Shown here piece by piece: positions 11,830 to 24,374 of a stretch of 64,000 nt of DNA (within the stretch, counting starts at the first letter, position 1; each line of letters begins with the position of its first letter). The DNA is from Sipunculus nudus (Eukaryota > Annelida > Sipuncula > Golfingiida > Sipunculidae). The stretch spans positions 80,533,056 through 80,597,055 of the forward strand of contig CM049310.1 in the NCBI GenBank assembly GCA_026874595.1, read 5' to 3'. A model generated the notes under the pieces. It was not told the origin of the DNA. It was given only the letters and a program-made list of their open reading frames with translations, and made no database searches. A program made the translations under genes and the position numbers.

Positions 11830-13308
11830 ATTTGTAAAAGCTATATTGAATATGAATTAAACTAGTATATTATATCAAATTGTGGTAATTTGGTATATTG
11901 CCAACTTGTGTGACATATAATGAGTTTGCTGTACGGCTTTAACAGATGAAAGTAGGCCTGATAAATAAGAGATGTTTGTAAGGTCGTTACAATGTATCTA
12001 AGGCCTTTGAATACCAAATGGAACTAGAGGGATCCAATCGCTAAGCGATCGCAAGTGAAGCCTCTCGCTCCTCCTAAGGACAAATTAAATGCTTACAGCT
12101 CCATTTCTGCATAGTTTTTAACTTTTTAAGACAATTTCAGCTCCACCTTTAATTGTGCACTATGTGGTACTTTATTTCTGCACGCCAAGAGATCCGCACA
12201 TCCATCGACACATGACAGTTTTGGGCATTTTGTAATTTGATCGGATCGTCTATGATCTTGACTTTCAAATAAGAATTAGTTTCTCATTAATGAAATGAAT
12301 TAAGTGATGTCGGAAGATATTCACATTGAAGAGTGCCAAGGCATCCAGTTTTTAAAAAGAATTACACTAATATCCTAATGCACAGCTCTTTTAAAAGAAC
12401 ACTATTTCACTGGCTGCGGGTCACACAACGAACAGGTGGCATTAATGATTTTAAATACAAAACATGTAATAAAACCACACGTGTTATAAGTGATCTTATT
12501 ATACATGAACCCTGCTGACTGGCCAGGCTGTCGCCTACAGAGAGGTCAAATTAGTGATGCCTAGCAGCCACAGTGCACCGCTGCATGGGTCTAGCCAGTG
12601 TACAAAGCACCTGACTGAAGACACTCAGGCGTGGGGCATTCAGTATGTCCATGCAGGGGCAGACGTCGGCGATAAGGGATAATTCGGTATGGAGGATGTC
12701 GCAGGGGGTCAGGGCCCTCACCTCATCTCAGACTGCACCCAAACCTTCCGGAAATCCTGACTATGCCGGTGGTACTTAGCATGGTTCCCAGCCTGCCTTG
12801 CGCTACGCTTTCGGCAGACTTGGAACCATGCCAAAAGTGGCATGGTACGGCCTTTGAAATGAGGTCAGGGGAAAAAAAGAAATGTGGAAATTGTACCTTT
12901 TTGAGGACTAATCTTGTAACCAAAGTTTAGCTTCAGCCATATTGGTTTGCACTCGAGGGGACCTAAGTAGGTGCACCAACAATAAATTGGAGGCAAACTG
13001 TCATTGATTGTTACTGGAGTGTCGTCTTGTGACGAAGTGGCGATAAGAAACAAAAAAAGTTATATATCATGGTATTATTCTGTACGCCCGCTTGATCGCA
13101 GGCATTCACGTGGTTGAGAGAGTTACTACACCAGATATTCTCATGGGTATGTAGCCGTTGAAACTTTCCCAGTATTGTTTGTAAACTGTATGAGGATTTG
13201 ATCTTGTACGTTCTGTCACACAATTACCACTTTGATCTCGTTGGGTTCTTTACGAAATGACCCTATCGTGTATTTATTATTTGGACGTAAACCTTGTAGT
13301 GCCTTGTA
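11830..13308 (+). repeat. Flank copy F3 (type a)
   Basis: Shares the type-a variants of F1, including gtatgtccatgcagg near 12643 and tttcggcagac near 12809. Non-coding. Confidence 0.88.
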
Positions 13309-14874
13309 GGAACAGTACCACCAAAAAACTCAGACGTGCTTAACAACCTGGATGCCGAACTGTCACATCTAACCGCACAACAATAGCAAGACCTCCAGAA
13401 CCTGCAGCAAAATTATGAACATTTGTTTAATAACATTCCAACGCGAACTAATATTATGCTATGACGTCGATGTTGGCGAGGCAAGCGTAGTCAAGCAGCA
13501 TTTTAGTAGACTAAATCCAGGAAAGCAAAAGTACCTACAGGATGAGATTTAATATTTGCTGGACAATGATTTTATTGAACCTAGTAACAGTAACTGGAGT
13601 TCATCATGTATTCTTGTGCCAAAACCTGATGGAAGGTACCGTATGTGCACAGATTATCGAAAACTGAACTCTGTCACCAAGACTGACACGTTCCCGATTC
13701 TGAGGATCGATGATTGTATTGATAGAGTCGGTAGCTCTGGATATGTCTCCAAGTTTGCCTTGCTAAAACGATTCTAGCAAGTTCCGCTAACAGAACTAGC
13801 GAAAGAAGTGTCCGCATTTGTGACGCCGCAAGGACTGTCCCAGTATAAAATTATGCCGTATGGCATGAAGAACTCGCCAGCCACGTTCCAGCGCCTCATC
13901 CATATGGTTGTCAAGGACATTCGGGGCTACGACGCATATATTGAAGACCTTATCGTGTACAGCGACACCTGGGAGAAACACCTGCAAATTCTTCGCGACC
14001 TCCTCAAGAGACTCAGTGAAGCACGTCTGACCGTCAACTTAGTTGAATCTGAGTTTTGTCATGCACAAGTAACTATTTTGGGTCATATTGTAGGGCAGGG
14101 TCAGGTAAAACCTGTTGATGCCAAGATAAGTGCTATTTCTGCATTTCCTAGACCAGAGAACAAAAAGCAAATAATGCGTTTTCTTGGTATGGTTGGATAC
14201 TACAGGAATTTTTTTCCAAATTGTTTAGGTGTAGCTGAACCTTTGACTAATTTGTTTAAGAAGAAACAAAAGTTTGTATGGAATGTTCAGTGTGAAAATG
14301 CATTCAGAATTTGAAAGCAATTCTGCAAAGTTCACCAGTTAAGGTAGCTCAAGACTTTTCTGTACCTTTTAAGTTAGCTGTAGATGCTATTGATACTGCT
14401 GCTGGCGCTGTGTTGTTACAAGAAGGAAATGATGGCATAGATCATCCAATTTGTTATTTCTCAAGAAAGTTTAATGCAAACCCGAAAAACTACTTCCCTA
14501 TTGAAAAAGAATGTTTGGCTTTGATTTTGGCATTGCAACATTTTGAAGTTTATGTTACTTCATCAGTCAAGCCTTTCATAGTCTTCAGTGATCACAATCC
14601 CCTCACGTTCATGAACAAGTTGAAGAGTAAAAATGAAAGATTGTTGAGATGGAGTTTGTTCTTACAGGATTACAACCTTAAAATCAGACACATTAAAGGG
14701 AAAGACAATGTACTTGCTGATTGCTTATCGAGATGTTCATAAAATGTTGTAAACGAGATGTTTATGTAATGTTGTGAATAAGATGATTTTTGTGATGTTG
14801 TTAAAATTGAGTGATTGTGATTGCAAAAAAAGAAAGTTTTGAGAAAACTTTCTTTTTTCTTACAGGAGGGGGAG
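13309..14874 (+). pseudogene. Unit U4 pol remnant (type x)
   Basis: Frames 13556-13777 (ends in TAG), 13808-14314 and RNase H 14311-14742. Y-I-E-D at 13937-13948, as in U2. Only a few substitutions were noticed against U2, for example V-D-A-S changed to V-D-A-I near 14389 and one base in the T-run near 14211. Hairpin and polypurine tract are present. Confidence 0.9.
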
Positions 14875-15507
14875 TGTTACAGGTGCCCCTTTTATTGTGT
14901 GCAGGGGTCTTACAGATGATTGTTTTTTATTGTGCACACGGATGTTCCATGCGTTATTATCATTTGGTTCGTGTAGCATCGCCTGGCCGGGCGGGCTGGC
15001 CCACGTGTGAACCCTGACGCGGCGTTCTCTGTTCGAGATGTTTCCTGTAGCGTGTGTACTTATGTATTATTCTTATCGATTGTTCGTGAAAGGGAATTTT
15101 CTAGAGTTTTCGGATGAAAAGTTATTAATAGGGGCTGTGTTTTAGAGCCGAGAGAGAGGTGAGAGAATATTCCAGTGGACACAGAAGCGTGTATGTCAGT
15201 TTGTGGGACCTATTCCGATAAGGGCGGCAATTATAGATTTTCTTCTTGATTTGTGACGAATCTTGTTTGGTCTTCAGTTTACTTTCGGGATGGTACAAGA
15301 GCTTTACATTGGACTGTTATTCTCTGAGAAGATTTGTGTGAACTGTTCATCTGAATTATATGCTTTAAAGGACTTGTCGCTGTAGCAGTTGTGGTATCAA
15401 GTTACTGTGCATTTTTGTATAAGGCTGTGTGATTATATTGATTTGCTGTTATACTATTGTTGTACGGTGCAATTGTACGTGATCTGTTGATATAAGGTTC
15501 CGTAACA
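14875..15507 (+). repeat. LTR of unit U4 (633 bp)
   Basis: Type-x LTR with the 25-bp deletion and the tattaata change in the TATA box near 15122-15130. Confidence 0.88.
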
Positions 15508-16986
15508 ATTTGTAAAAGCTATATTGAATATGAATTAAACTAGTATATTATATCAAATTGTGGTAATTTGGCATATTGCCAACTTGTGTGACATATAATG
15601 AGTTTGCTGTACGGCTTTAACAGATGAAAGTAGGCCTGATAAATAAGAGATGTTTGTAAGGTCGTTACAATGTATCTAAGGCCTTTGAATACCAAATGGA
15701 ACTAGAGGGATCCAATCGCTAAGCGATCGCAAGTGAAGCCTCTCGCTCCTCTTAAGGACAAATTAAATGCTTACAGCTCCATTTCTGCATAGTTTTTAAC
15801 TTTTTAAGACAATTTCAGCTCCACCTTTAATTGTGCACTATGTGGTACTTTATTTCTGCACGCCAAGAGGTCCGCACATCCATCGACACATGACAGTTTT
15901 GGGCATTTTGTAATTTGATCGGATCGCTATGATCTTGACTTTCAAATAAGAATTAGTTTCTCATTAATGAAATGTATTAAGTGATGTGGGAAGATATTCA
16001 CATTGAAGAGTGCCAAGGCATCCAGTTCTTAAAAAGAATTACACTAATATCCTAATGCACAGCTCTTTTAAAAAGAACACTAGTTCACTGGCTGCGGGTC
16101 ACACAAAGGACAGGTGGCATTAATGATTTTAAATACAAAACATGTAATAAAACCACACGTGTTATAAGTGATCTTATAATACATGAACCCTGCTGACTGG
16201 CCAGGCTGTTGCCTACAGAGAGGTCAAATTAGTGCTGCCTAGCAGCCACAGTGCACGGCTGCATGGGTCTAGCCAGTGTACAAAGCACCTGACTGAAGAC
16301 ACTCAGGCGTGGGGCATTCAGTGTGTCCAAGCAGGGGCAGACATCGGCGATAAGGGATAATTCGGTATGGAGGATGTCGCAGGGGGTCACGGCCCTCACC
16401 TCATCTCAGACTGCACCCAAACCTTCCGGAAATCCTGACTATGCCGGTGGTACTTAGCATGGTTCCCAGCCTGCCTTGCGCTACGCTTACGGCAGACTTG
16501 GAACCATGCCAAAAGTGGCATGGTACGGCCTTTGAAATGAGGTCAGGGGAAAAAAAGAAATGTGGAAATCGTACCTTTTTGAGGACTAATCTTGTAACCA
16601 AAGTTTAGCTTCAGCCATATTGGTTTGCACTCGAGGGGACCTAAGTAGGTGCACCAACAATAAATTGGAGGCAAACTGTCATTGATTGTTACTGGAGTGT
16701 CGTCTTGTGACGAAGTGGCGATAAGAAACAAAAAAAGTTATATATCATGGTATTATTCTGTACGCCCGCTTGATCGCAGGCATTCACGTGGTTGAGAGAG
16801 TTACTACACCAGATATTCTCATGGGTATGTAGCCGTTGAAACTTTCCCAGTATTGTTTGTAAACTGTATGAGGATTTGATCTTGTACGTTCTGTCACACA
16901 ATTACCACTTTGATCTCGGTGGGTTCTTTACGAAATGACCCTATCGTGTATTTATTATTTGGACGTAAACCTTGTAGTGCCTTGTA
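15508..16986 (+). repeat. Flank copy F4 (type b)
   Basis: Type-b variants as in F2; almost identical to it apart from single bases. Hairpins are conserved. Non-coding. Confidence 0.88.
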
Positions 16987-18553
16987 GGAACAGTACCACC
17001 AAAAAACTCAGACGTGCTTAACAACCTGGATGCCGAACTGTCACATCTAACCGCACAACAATAGCAAGACCTCCAGAACCTGCAGCAAAATTATGAACAT
17101 TTGTTTAATAACATTCCAACGCGAACTAATATTATGCTATGACGTCGATGTTGGCGAGGCAAGCGTAGTCAAGCAGCATTTTAGTTGACTAAATCCAGGA
17201 AAGCAAAAGTACCTACAGGATGAGATTTAATATTTGCTGGACAATGATTTTATTGAACCTAGTAACAGTAACTGGAGTTCATCATGTATTCTTGTGCCAA
17301 AACCTGATGGAAGGTACCGTATGTGCACAGATTATCGAAAACTGAACTCTGTCACCAAGACTGACACGTTCCCGATTCTGAGGATCGATGATTGTATTGA
17401 TAGAGTCGGTAGCTCTGGATATGTCTCCAAGTTTGCCTTGCTAAAACGATTCTAGCAAGTTCCGCTAACAGAACTAGCGAAAGAAGTGTCCGCATTTGTG
17501 ACGCCGCAAGGACTGTCCCAGTATAAAATTATGCCGTATGGCATGAAGAACTCCCCAGCCACGTTCCAGTGCCTCATCCATATGGTTGTCAAGGACATTC
17601 GGGGCTACGACGCATATATTGATGACCTTATCGTGTACAGCGACACCTGGGAGAAACACCTGCAAATTCTTCGCGACCTCCTCAAGAGACTCAGTGAAGC
17701 ACGTCTGACCGTCAACTTAGTTGAATCTGAGTTTTGTCATGCACAAGTAACTATTTTGGGTCATATTGTAGGGCAGGGTCAGGTAAAACCTGTTGATGCC
17801 AAGATAAGTGCTATTTCTGCATTTCCTAGACCAGAGAACAAAAAGCAAATAATGCGTTTTCTTGGTATGGTTGGATACTACAGGAAGTTTTTTTCCAAAT
17901 TGTTTAGGTGTAGCTGAACCTTTGACTAATTTGTTTAAGAAGAAACAAAAGTTTGTATGGAATGTTCAGTGTAAAAATGCATTCAGAATTTGAAAGCAAT
18001 TCTGCAAAATTCACCAGTTAAGGTAGCTCAAGACTTTTCTGTACCTTTTAAGTTAGCTGTAGATGCTAGTGATACTGCTGCTGGCGCTGTGTTGTTACAA
18101 GAAGGAAATGATGGCATAGATCATCCAATTTGTTATTTCTCAAGAAAGTTTAATGCAAACCCGAAAAACTACTTCCCTATTGAAAAAGAATGTTTGGCTT
18201 TGATTTTGGCATTGCAACATTTTGAAGTTTATGTTACTTCATCAGTCAAGCCTTTCATAGTCTTCAGTGATCACAATCCCCTCACGTTCATGAACAAGTT
18301 GAAGAGTAAAAATGAAAGATTGTTGAGATGGAGTTTGTTCTTACAGGATTACAACCTTAAAATCAGACACATTAAAGGGAAAGACAATGTACTTGCTGAT
18401 TGCTTATCGAGATGTTCATAAAATGTTGTAAACGAGATGTTTATGTAATGTTGTGAATAAGATGATTTTTGTGATGTTGTTAAAATTGAGTGATTGTGAT
18501 TGCAAAAAAAGAAAGTTTTGAGAAAACTTTCTTTTTTCTTACAGGAGGGGGAG
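16987..18553 (+). pseudogene. Unit U5 pol remnant (type y)
   Basis: Frames 17234-17455 (ends in TAG), 17486-17917 and RNase H 17990-18421. Y-I-D-D at 17615-17626; the same T-run frameshift as U3 near 17888. RNase H is longer than in U3 because the U1/U3 stop variant is absent. Confidence 0.9.
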
Positions 18554-19186
18554 TGTTACAGGTGCCCCTTTTATTGTGTGCAGGGGTCTTACAGATGATT
18601 GTTTTTTATTGTGCACACGGATGTTCCATGTGTTATTATCATTTGGTTCGTGTAGCATCGCCTGGCCGGGCGGGCTGGCCCACGTGTGAACCCTGACGCG
18701 GCGTTCTCTGTTCGAGATGTTTCCTGTAGCGTGTGTACTTATGTATTATTCTTATCGATTGTTCGTGAAAGGGAATTTTCTAGAGTTTTCGGATAAAAAG
18801 TTATAAATAGGGGCTGTGTTTTAGAGCCGAGAGAGAGGTGAGAGAATATTCCAGTGGACACAGAAGCGTGTATGTCAGTTTGTGGGACCTATTCCGATAA
18901 GGGCGGCAATTATAGATTTTCTTCTTGATTTGTGACGAATCTTGTTTGGTCTTCAGTTTACTTTCGGGATGGTACAAGAGCTTTACATTGGACTGTTATT
19001 CTCTGAGAAGATTTGTGTGAACTGTTCATCTGAATTATATGCTTTAAAGGACTTGTCGCTGTAGCAGTTGTGGTATCAAGTTACTGTGCATTTTTGTATA
19101 AGGCTGTGTGATTATATTGATTTGCTGTTATACTGTTGTTGTACGGTGCAATTGTACGTGATCTGTTGATATAAGGTTCCGTAACA
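18554..19186 (+). repeat. LTR of unit U5 (633 bp)
   Basis: Type-y LTR: 25-bp deletion, intact TATA box (about 18802-18809), one substitution just upstream of it (ggataaaaag). Confidence 0.88.
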
Positions 19187-20666
19187 ATTTGTAAAAGCTA
19201 TATTGAATATGAATTAAACTAGTATATTATATCAAATTGTGGTAATTTGGTATATTGCCAACTTGTGTGACATATAATGAGTTTGCTGTACGGCTTTAAC
19301 AGATGAAAGTAGGCCTGATAAATAAGAGATGTTTGTAAGGTCGTTACAATGTATCTAAGGCCTTTGAATACCAAATGGAACTAGAGGGATCCAATCGCTA
19401 AGCGATCGCAAGTGAAGCCTCTCGCTCCTCCTAAGGACAAATTAAATGCTTACAGCTCCATTTCTGCATAGTTTTTAACTTTTTAAGACAATTTCAGCTC
19501 CACCTTTAATTGTGCACTATGTGGTACTTTATTTCTGCACGCCAAGAGGTCCGCACATCCATCGACACATGACAGTTTTGGGCATTTTGTAATTTGATCG
19601 GATCGCTATGATCTTGACTTTCAAATAAGAATTAGTTTCTCATTAATGAAATGTATTAAGTGATGTGGGAAGATATTCACATTGAAGAGTGCCAAGGCAT
19701 CCAGTTCTTAAAAAGAATTACACTAATATCCTAATGCACAGCTCTATTAAAAAGAACACTAGTTCACTGGCTGCGGGTCACACAAAGGACAGGTGGCATT
19801 AATGATTTTAAATACAAAACATGTAATAAAACCACACGTGTTATAAGTGATCTTATAATACATGAACCCTGCTGACTGGCCAGGCTGTTGCCTACAGAGA
19901 GGTCAAATTAGTGCTGCCTAGCAGCCACAGTGCACGGCTGCATGGGTCTAGCCAGTGTACAAAGCACCTGACTGAAGACACTCAGGCGTGGGGCATTCAG
20001 TGTGTCCAAGCAGGGGCAGACATCGGCGATAAGGGATAATTCGGTATGGAGGATGTCGCAGGGGGTCACGGCCCTCACCTCATCTCAGACTGCACCCAAA
20101 CCTTCCGGAAATCCTGACTATGCCGGTGGTACTTAGCATGGTTCCCAGCCTGCCTTGCGCTACGCTTACGGCAGACTTGGAACCATGCCAAAAGTGGCAT
20201 GGTACGGCCTTTGAAATGAGGTCAGGGGAAAAAAAAGAAATATGGAAATCGTACCTTTTTGAGGACTAATCTTGTAACCAAAGTTTAGCTTCAGCCATAT
20301 TGGTTTGCACTCGAGGGGACCTAAGTAGGTGCACCAACAATAAATTGGAGGCAAACTGTCATTGATTGTTACTGGAGTGTCGTCTTGTGACGAAGTGGCG
20401 ATAAGAAACAAAAAAAGTTATATATCATGGTATTATTCTGTACGCCCGCTTGATCGCAGGCATTCACGTGGTTGAGAGAGTTACTACACCAGATATTCTC
20501 ATGGGTATGTAGCCGTTGAAACTTTCCCAGTATTGTTTGTAAACTGTATGAGGATTTGATCTTGTACGTTCTGTCACACAATAACCACTTTGATCTCGGT
20601 GGGTTCTTTACGAAATGACCCTATCGTGTATTTATTATTTGGACGTTAACCTTGTAGTGCCTTGTA
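19187..20666 (+). repeat. Flank copy F5 (type b)
   Basis: Type b; breaks the strict a-b alternation. Carries an extra A near 20227 relative to other copies. Non-coding. Confidence 0.88.
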
Positions 20667-22233
20667 GGAACAGTACCACCAAAAAACTCAGACGTGCCTA
20701 ACAACCTGGATGCCGAACTGTCACATCTAACCGCACAACAATAGCAAGACCTCCAGAACCTGCAGCAAAATTATGAACATTTGTTTAATAACATTCCAAC
20801 GCGAACTAATATTATGCTATGACGTCGATGTTGGCGAGGCAAGCGTAGTCAAGCAGCATTTTAGTAGACTAAATCCAGGAAAGCAAAAGTACCTACAGGA
20901 TGAGATTTAATATTTGCTGAACAATGATTTTATTGAACCTAGTAACAGTAACTGGAGTTCATCATGTATTCTTGTGCCAAAACCTGATGGAAGGTACCGT
21001 ATGTGCACAGATTATCGAAAACTGAACTCTGTCACCAAGACTGACACGTTCCCGATTCTGAGGATCGATGATTGTATTGATAGAGTCGGTAGCTCTGGAT
21101 ATGTCTCCAAGTTTGCCTTGCTAAAACGATTCTAGCAAGTTCCGCTAACAAAACTAGCGAAAGAAGTGTCCGCATTTGTGACGCCGCAAGGACTGTCCCA
21201 GTATAAAATTATGCCGTATGGCATGAAGAACTCCCCAGCCACGTTCCAGTGCCTCATCCATATGGTTGTCAAGGACATTCGGGGCTACGACGCATATATT
21301 GATGACCTTATCGTGTACAGCGACACCTGGGAGAAACACCTGCAAATTCTTCGCGACCTCCTCAAGAGACTCAGTGAAGCACGTCTGACCGTCAACTTAG
21401 TTGAATCTGAGTTTTGTCATGCACAAGTAACTATTTTGGGTCATATTGTAGGGCAGGGTCAGGTAAAACCTGTTGATGCCAAGATAAGTGCTATTTCTGC
21501 ATTTCCTAGACCAGAGAACAAAAAGCAAATAATGCGTTTTCTTGGTATGGTTGGATACTACAGGAAGTTTTTTTCCAAATTGTTTAGGTGTAGCTGAACC
21601 TTTGACTAATTTGTTTAAGAAGAAACAAAAGTTTGTATGGAATGTTCAGTGTGAAAATGCATTCAGAATTTGAAAGCAATTCTGCAAAGTTCACCAGTTA
21701 AGGTAGCTCAAGACTTTTCTGTACCTTTTAAGTTAGCTGTAGATGCTAGTGATACTGCTGCTGGCGCTGTGTTGTTACAAGAAGGAAATGATGGCATAGA
21801 TCATCCAATTTGTTATTTCTGAAGAAAGTTTAATGCAAACCCGAAAACTACTTCCCTATTGAAAAAGAATGTTTGGCTTTGATTTTGGCATTGCAACATT
21901 TTGAAGTTTATGTTACTTCATCAGTCAAGCCTTTCATAGTCTTCAGTGATCACAATCCCCTCACGTTCATGAACAAGTTGAAGAGTAAAAATGAAAGATT
22001 GTTGAGATGGAGTTTGTTCTTACAGGATTACAACCTTAAAATCAGACACATTAAAGGGAAAGACAATGTACTTGCTGATTGCTTATCGAGATGTTCATAA
22101 AATGTTGTAAACGAGATGTTTATGTAATGTTGTAAATAAGATGATTTTTGTGATGTTGTTAAAATTGAGTGATTGTGATCGCAAAAAAAAGAAAGTTTTG
22201 AGAAAACTTTCTGCTTTCTTACAGGAGGGGGAG
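20667..22233 (+). pseudogene. Unit U6 pol remnant (type y)
   Basis: Frames 20914-21135 (ends in TAG), 21166-21597 (Y-I-D-D at 21295-21306) and RNase H 21873-22100. RNase H is broken further by a TGA near 21820 and a one-base deletion near 21847. The pre-PPT hairpin is damaged near 22212. This is the right-end complete unit and is more diverged than the core. Confidence 0.9.
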
Positions 22234-22891
22234 TGTTACAGGTGCCCCTTTTATTGTGTGCAGGGGTCTTACAGATGATTGTTTTATTGTGCACACGGAT
22301 GTTACATGTGTTATTATCATTTGGTTCGTGTAGCACGCGTAGCTCGTTGCCGTGGCAGCATCGCCTGGCCAGGCCGTGCTGGCCCACGTGTGAACCCTGA
22401 CACAGCGTTCCCTGTTCGAGATGTTTCCTGTAGCGGGTGTACTTATGTATTATTCTTTTCGATTGTTCGTGAAAGGGAATTTTCTAGAGTTTTCGGATGA
22501 AAAGTTATAAATAGGGGCTGTGTTTTAGAGCCGAGAGAGAGGTGAGAGAATATTCCAACGGACACAGAAGCGTGTATGTCAGTTTGTGGGACCTATTCCG
22601 ATAAGGGCGGCAATTATAGATTTTCTTCTTGATTTGTGACGAATCTTGTTTGGTCTTCAGTTTACTTTCGGGATGGTACAAGAGCTTTACATTGGACTGT
22701 TATTCTCTGAGAAGATTTGTGTGAACGGTTCATCTGAATTATATGCTTTAAAGGACTTGTCGCTGTAGCAGTTGTGGTATCAAGTTACTGTGCACTTTTT
22801 GTATTAGGCTGTGTGATTATATTGATTTGCTGTTATACTGTTGTTGGCATGTGCAATTGTACGTGATCTGTTGATATTAGGTTCCGTAACA
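22234..22891 (+). repeat. LTR of unit U6 (658 bp)
   Basis: Keeps the 25-bp block lost in U2-U5, like U1, and has an intact TATA box (22506-22513). It has many private substitutions. Confidence 0.88.
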
Positions 22892-24374
22892 ATTTGTAAA
22901 AGCTATATTGAATATGAATTAAACTAGTATATTATATCAAATTGTGGTAATTTTGTATATTGCCAACTTGTGTGACAGATAATGAGTTTGCTGTACGGCT
23001 TTAACAGATGAAAGTAGGCCTGATAAATAAGAGATGTCTGTAAGGTCGTTACAATGTATCTAAGGCCTTTGAATATCCAAATGGAACTAGAGGGATCCAA
23101 TCCCTAAGCGATCGCAAGTGAAGCCTCCCGCTCCTCCTAAGGACAAATTAAATGCTTACAGCTTCATTTCTGCATAGTTTTTAACTTTTTAAGACAATTT
23201 CAGCTCCACCTTTAATTGTGCGTTATGTGGTACTTTATTTCTGCATGCCAAGAGGTCCGCACATCAATCGACACATGACAGTTTTGGGTATTTTGTAATT
23301 TGATTGGATAGTCCATGATCTTGACTTTCAAATAAGAATTAGTTTCGCATTAATGAAATGTATTAAGTGATGTGGGAAGATATTCACATTGAAGAGTGCC
23401 AAGGCATCCAGTTCTTGAAAAGAATTACACTAATACCTAATGCACAGCTCTTTTGAAAAGAATTACACTAGTTCACTGGCTGCGGGTCACACAACGGACA
23501 GGTGGCATTAATGATTTTAAATACAAAACATGTAATAAAACCACACGTGTTAAAGTGATCTTAGAATACATGAACCCTGCTGACTGGCCAGGCTGTCGCC
23601 TACAGAGAGGTCAAATTAGTGCTTCCCAGCAGCCACGGTGCACGGTTGCATGGGTCTAGCCAGTGTACAAAGCACCTGACTGAAGACACTCAGACGTGGG
23701 GCATTCAGTGTGTCCAAGCAGGGCAGACGTCGGCGATAAGGGATAATTCGGTATGGAGGATGTCGCAGGGGGTCACGGCCCTCACCTGATCTCAATCTGC
23801 ACACAAACCGTCCGGAAATCCTGACTATGCCGGTGGTACTTAGCATGGTTCCCAGCCTCTCATGCGCTACTCTAACGGCAGACTTGGAACCATGCCAAGG
23901 TGGCACGGTACGTGCTTTGAAATGATGTCAGGGGAAAAAAAGAAGAAATGTGCAAATCGTACCGAGGACTAATCTTGTAACCAAAGTTTAGCTTTCAGCC
24001 ATATCATAGCCTTATTGGTTTTGCACTGGAGGGGACCTAAGTAGGTGCACCAACAATAAATTGCAGGCTAACTGTCATTGATTGTTACTGGAGTGTCGTC
24101 TTGTGACGAAGTGGCGATAAGAAACAAAAAAAGTGATATATCATGGTATTATTCTGTACGCCCGCTTGATCGCAGGCATTCACGTGGTTGAGAGAGTTAC
24201 TACACCAGATATTCTCATGGGTATGTAGCCGTTGAAACTTTCCCAGTATTGTTTGTAAACTGTATGAGGATTTGATCTTGTACGTTCTGTCACATAATTA
24301 CCACTTTGATCCCGGTGGATTCTTTACGAAATGACCCTATCGTGTATTTATTATTTTGAGGTAAACCTTGTAGT
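22892..24374 (+). repeat. Flank copy F6, right edge of the array
   Basis: The most diverged flank copy, with several indels near 23060, 23440-23470 and 23930. It ends at cttgtagt; the next unit would continue with the 8-bp junction sequence, but unique DNA follows. This is therefore the original right flank of the duplicated segment. Confidence 0.85.

Larger units (their letters stand above)
822..24374 (+). repeat. Tandem array (macrosatellite) of a Gmr1-like gypsy 3' half plus flanking DNA, seven units
   Basis: Seven head-to-tail copies of one segment: 3' pol, a 0.63-0.66 kb LTR and about 1.48 kb of non-element flank (F). Unit starts are 822 (rearranged U0), 2245, 5952, 9630, 13309, 16987 and 20667, giving spacings of 3707, 3678, 3679, 3678 and 3680 bp between the complete ones. 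The left side continues into native element sequence (integrase, 1-821). The right side leaves the repeat at 24374, exactly at the F breakpoint used inside every unit. This is the geometry of a segmental tandem duplication, not of repeated retrotransposition, because the LTR is always followed by the same non-element DNA. No primer-binding site follows any LTR. Confidence 0.93.

Noticed and set aside
5952-20666. Array as pure assembly error
   Set aside because: Units differ by private indels and substitutions and have an ordered edge-to-core pattern, which argues for a real array; the near-identity of the two dimers still needs long-read support.
822-24374. CRISPR or bacterial-type repeat array
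   Set aside because: The unit is 3.7 kb, built from gypsy pol, LTR and flank, in a eukaryotic context with spliced genes.
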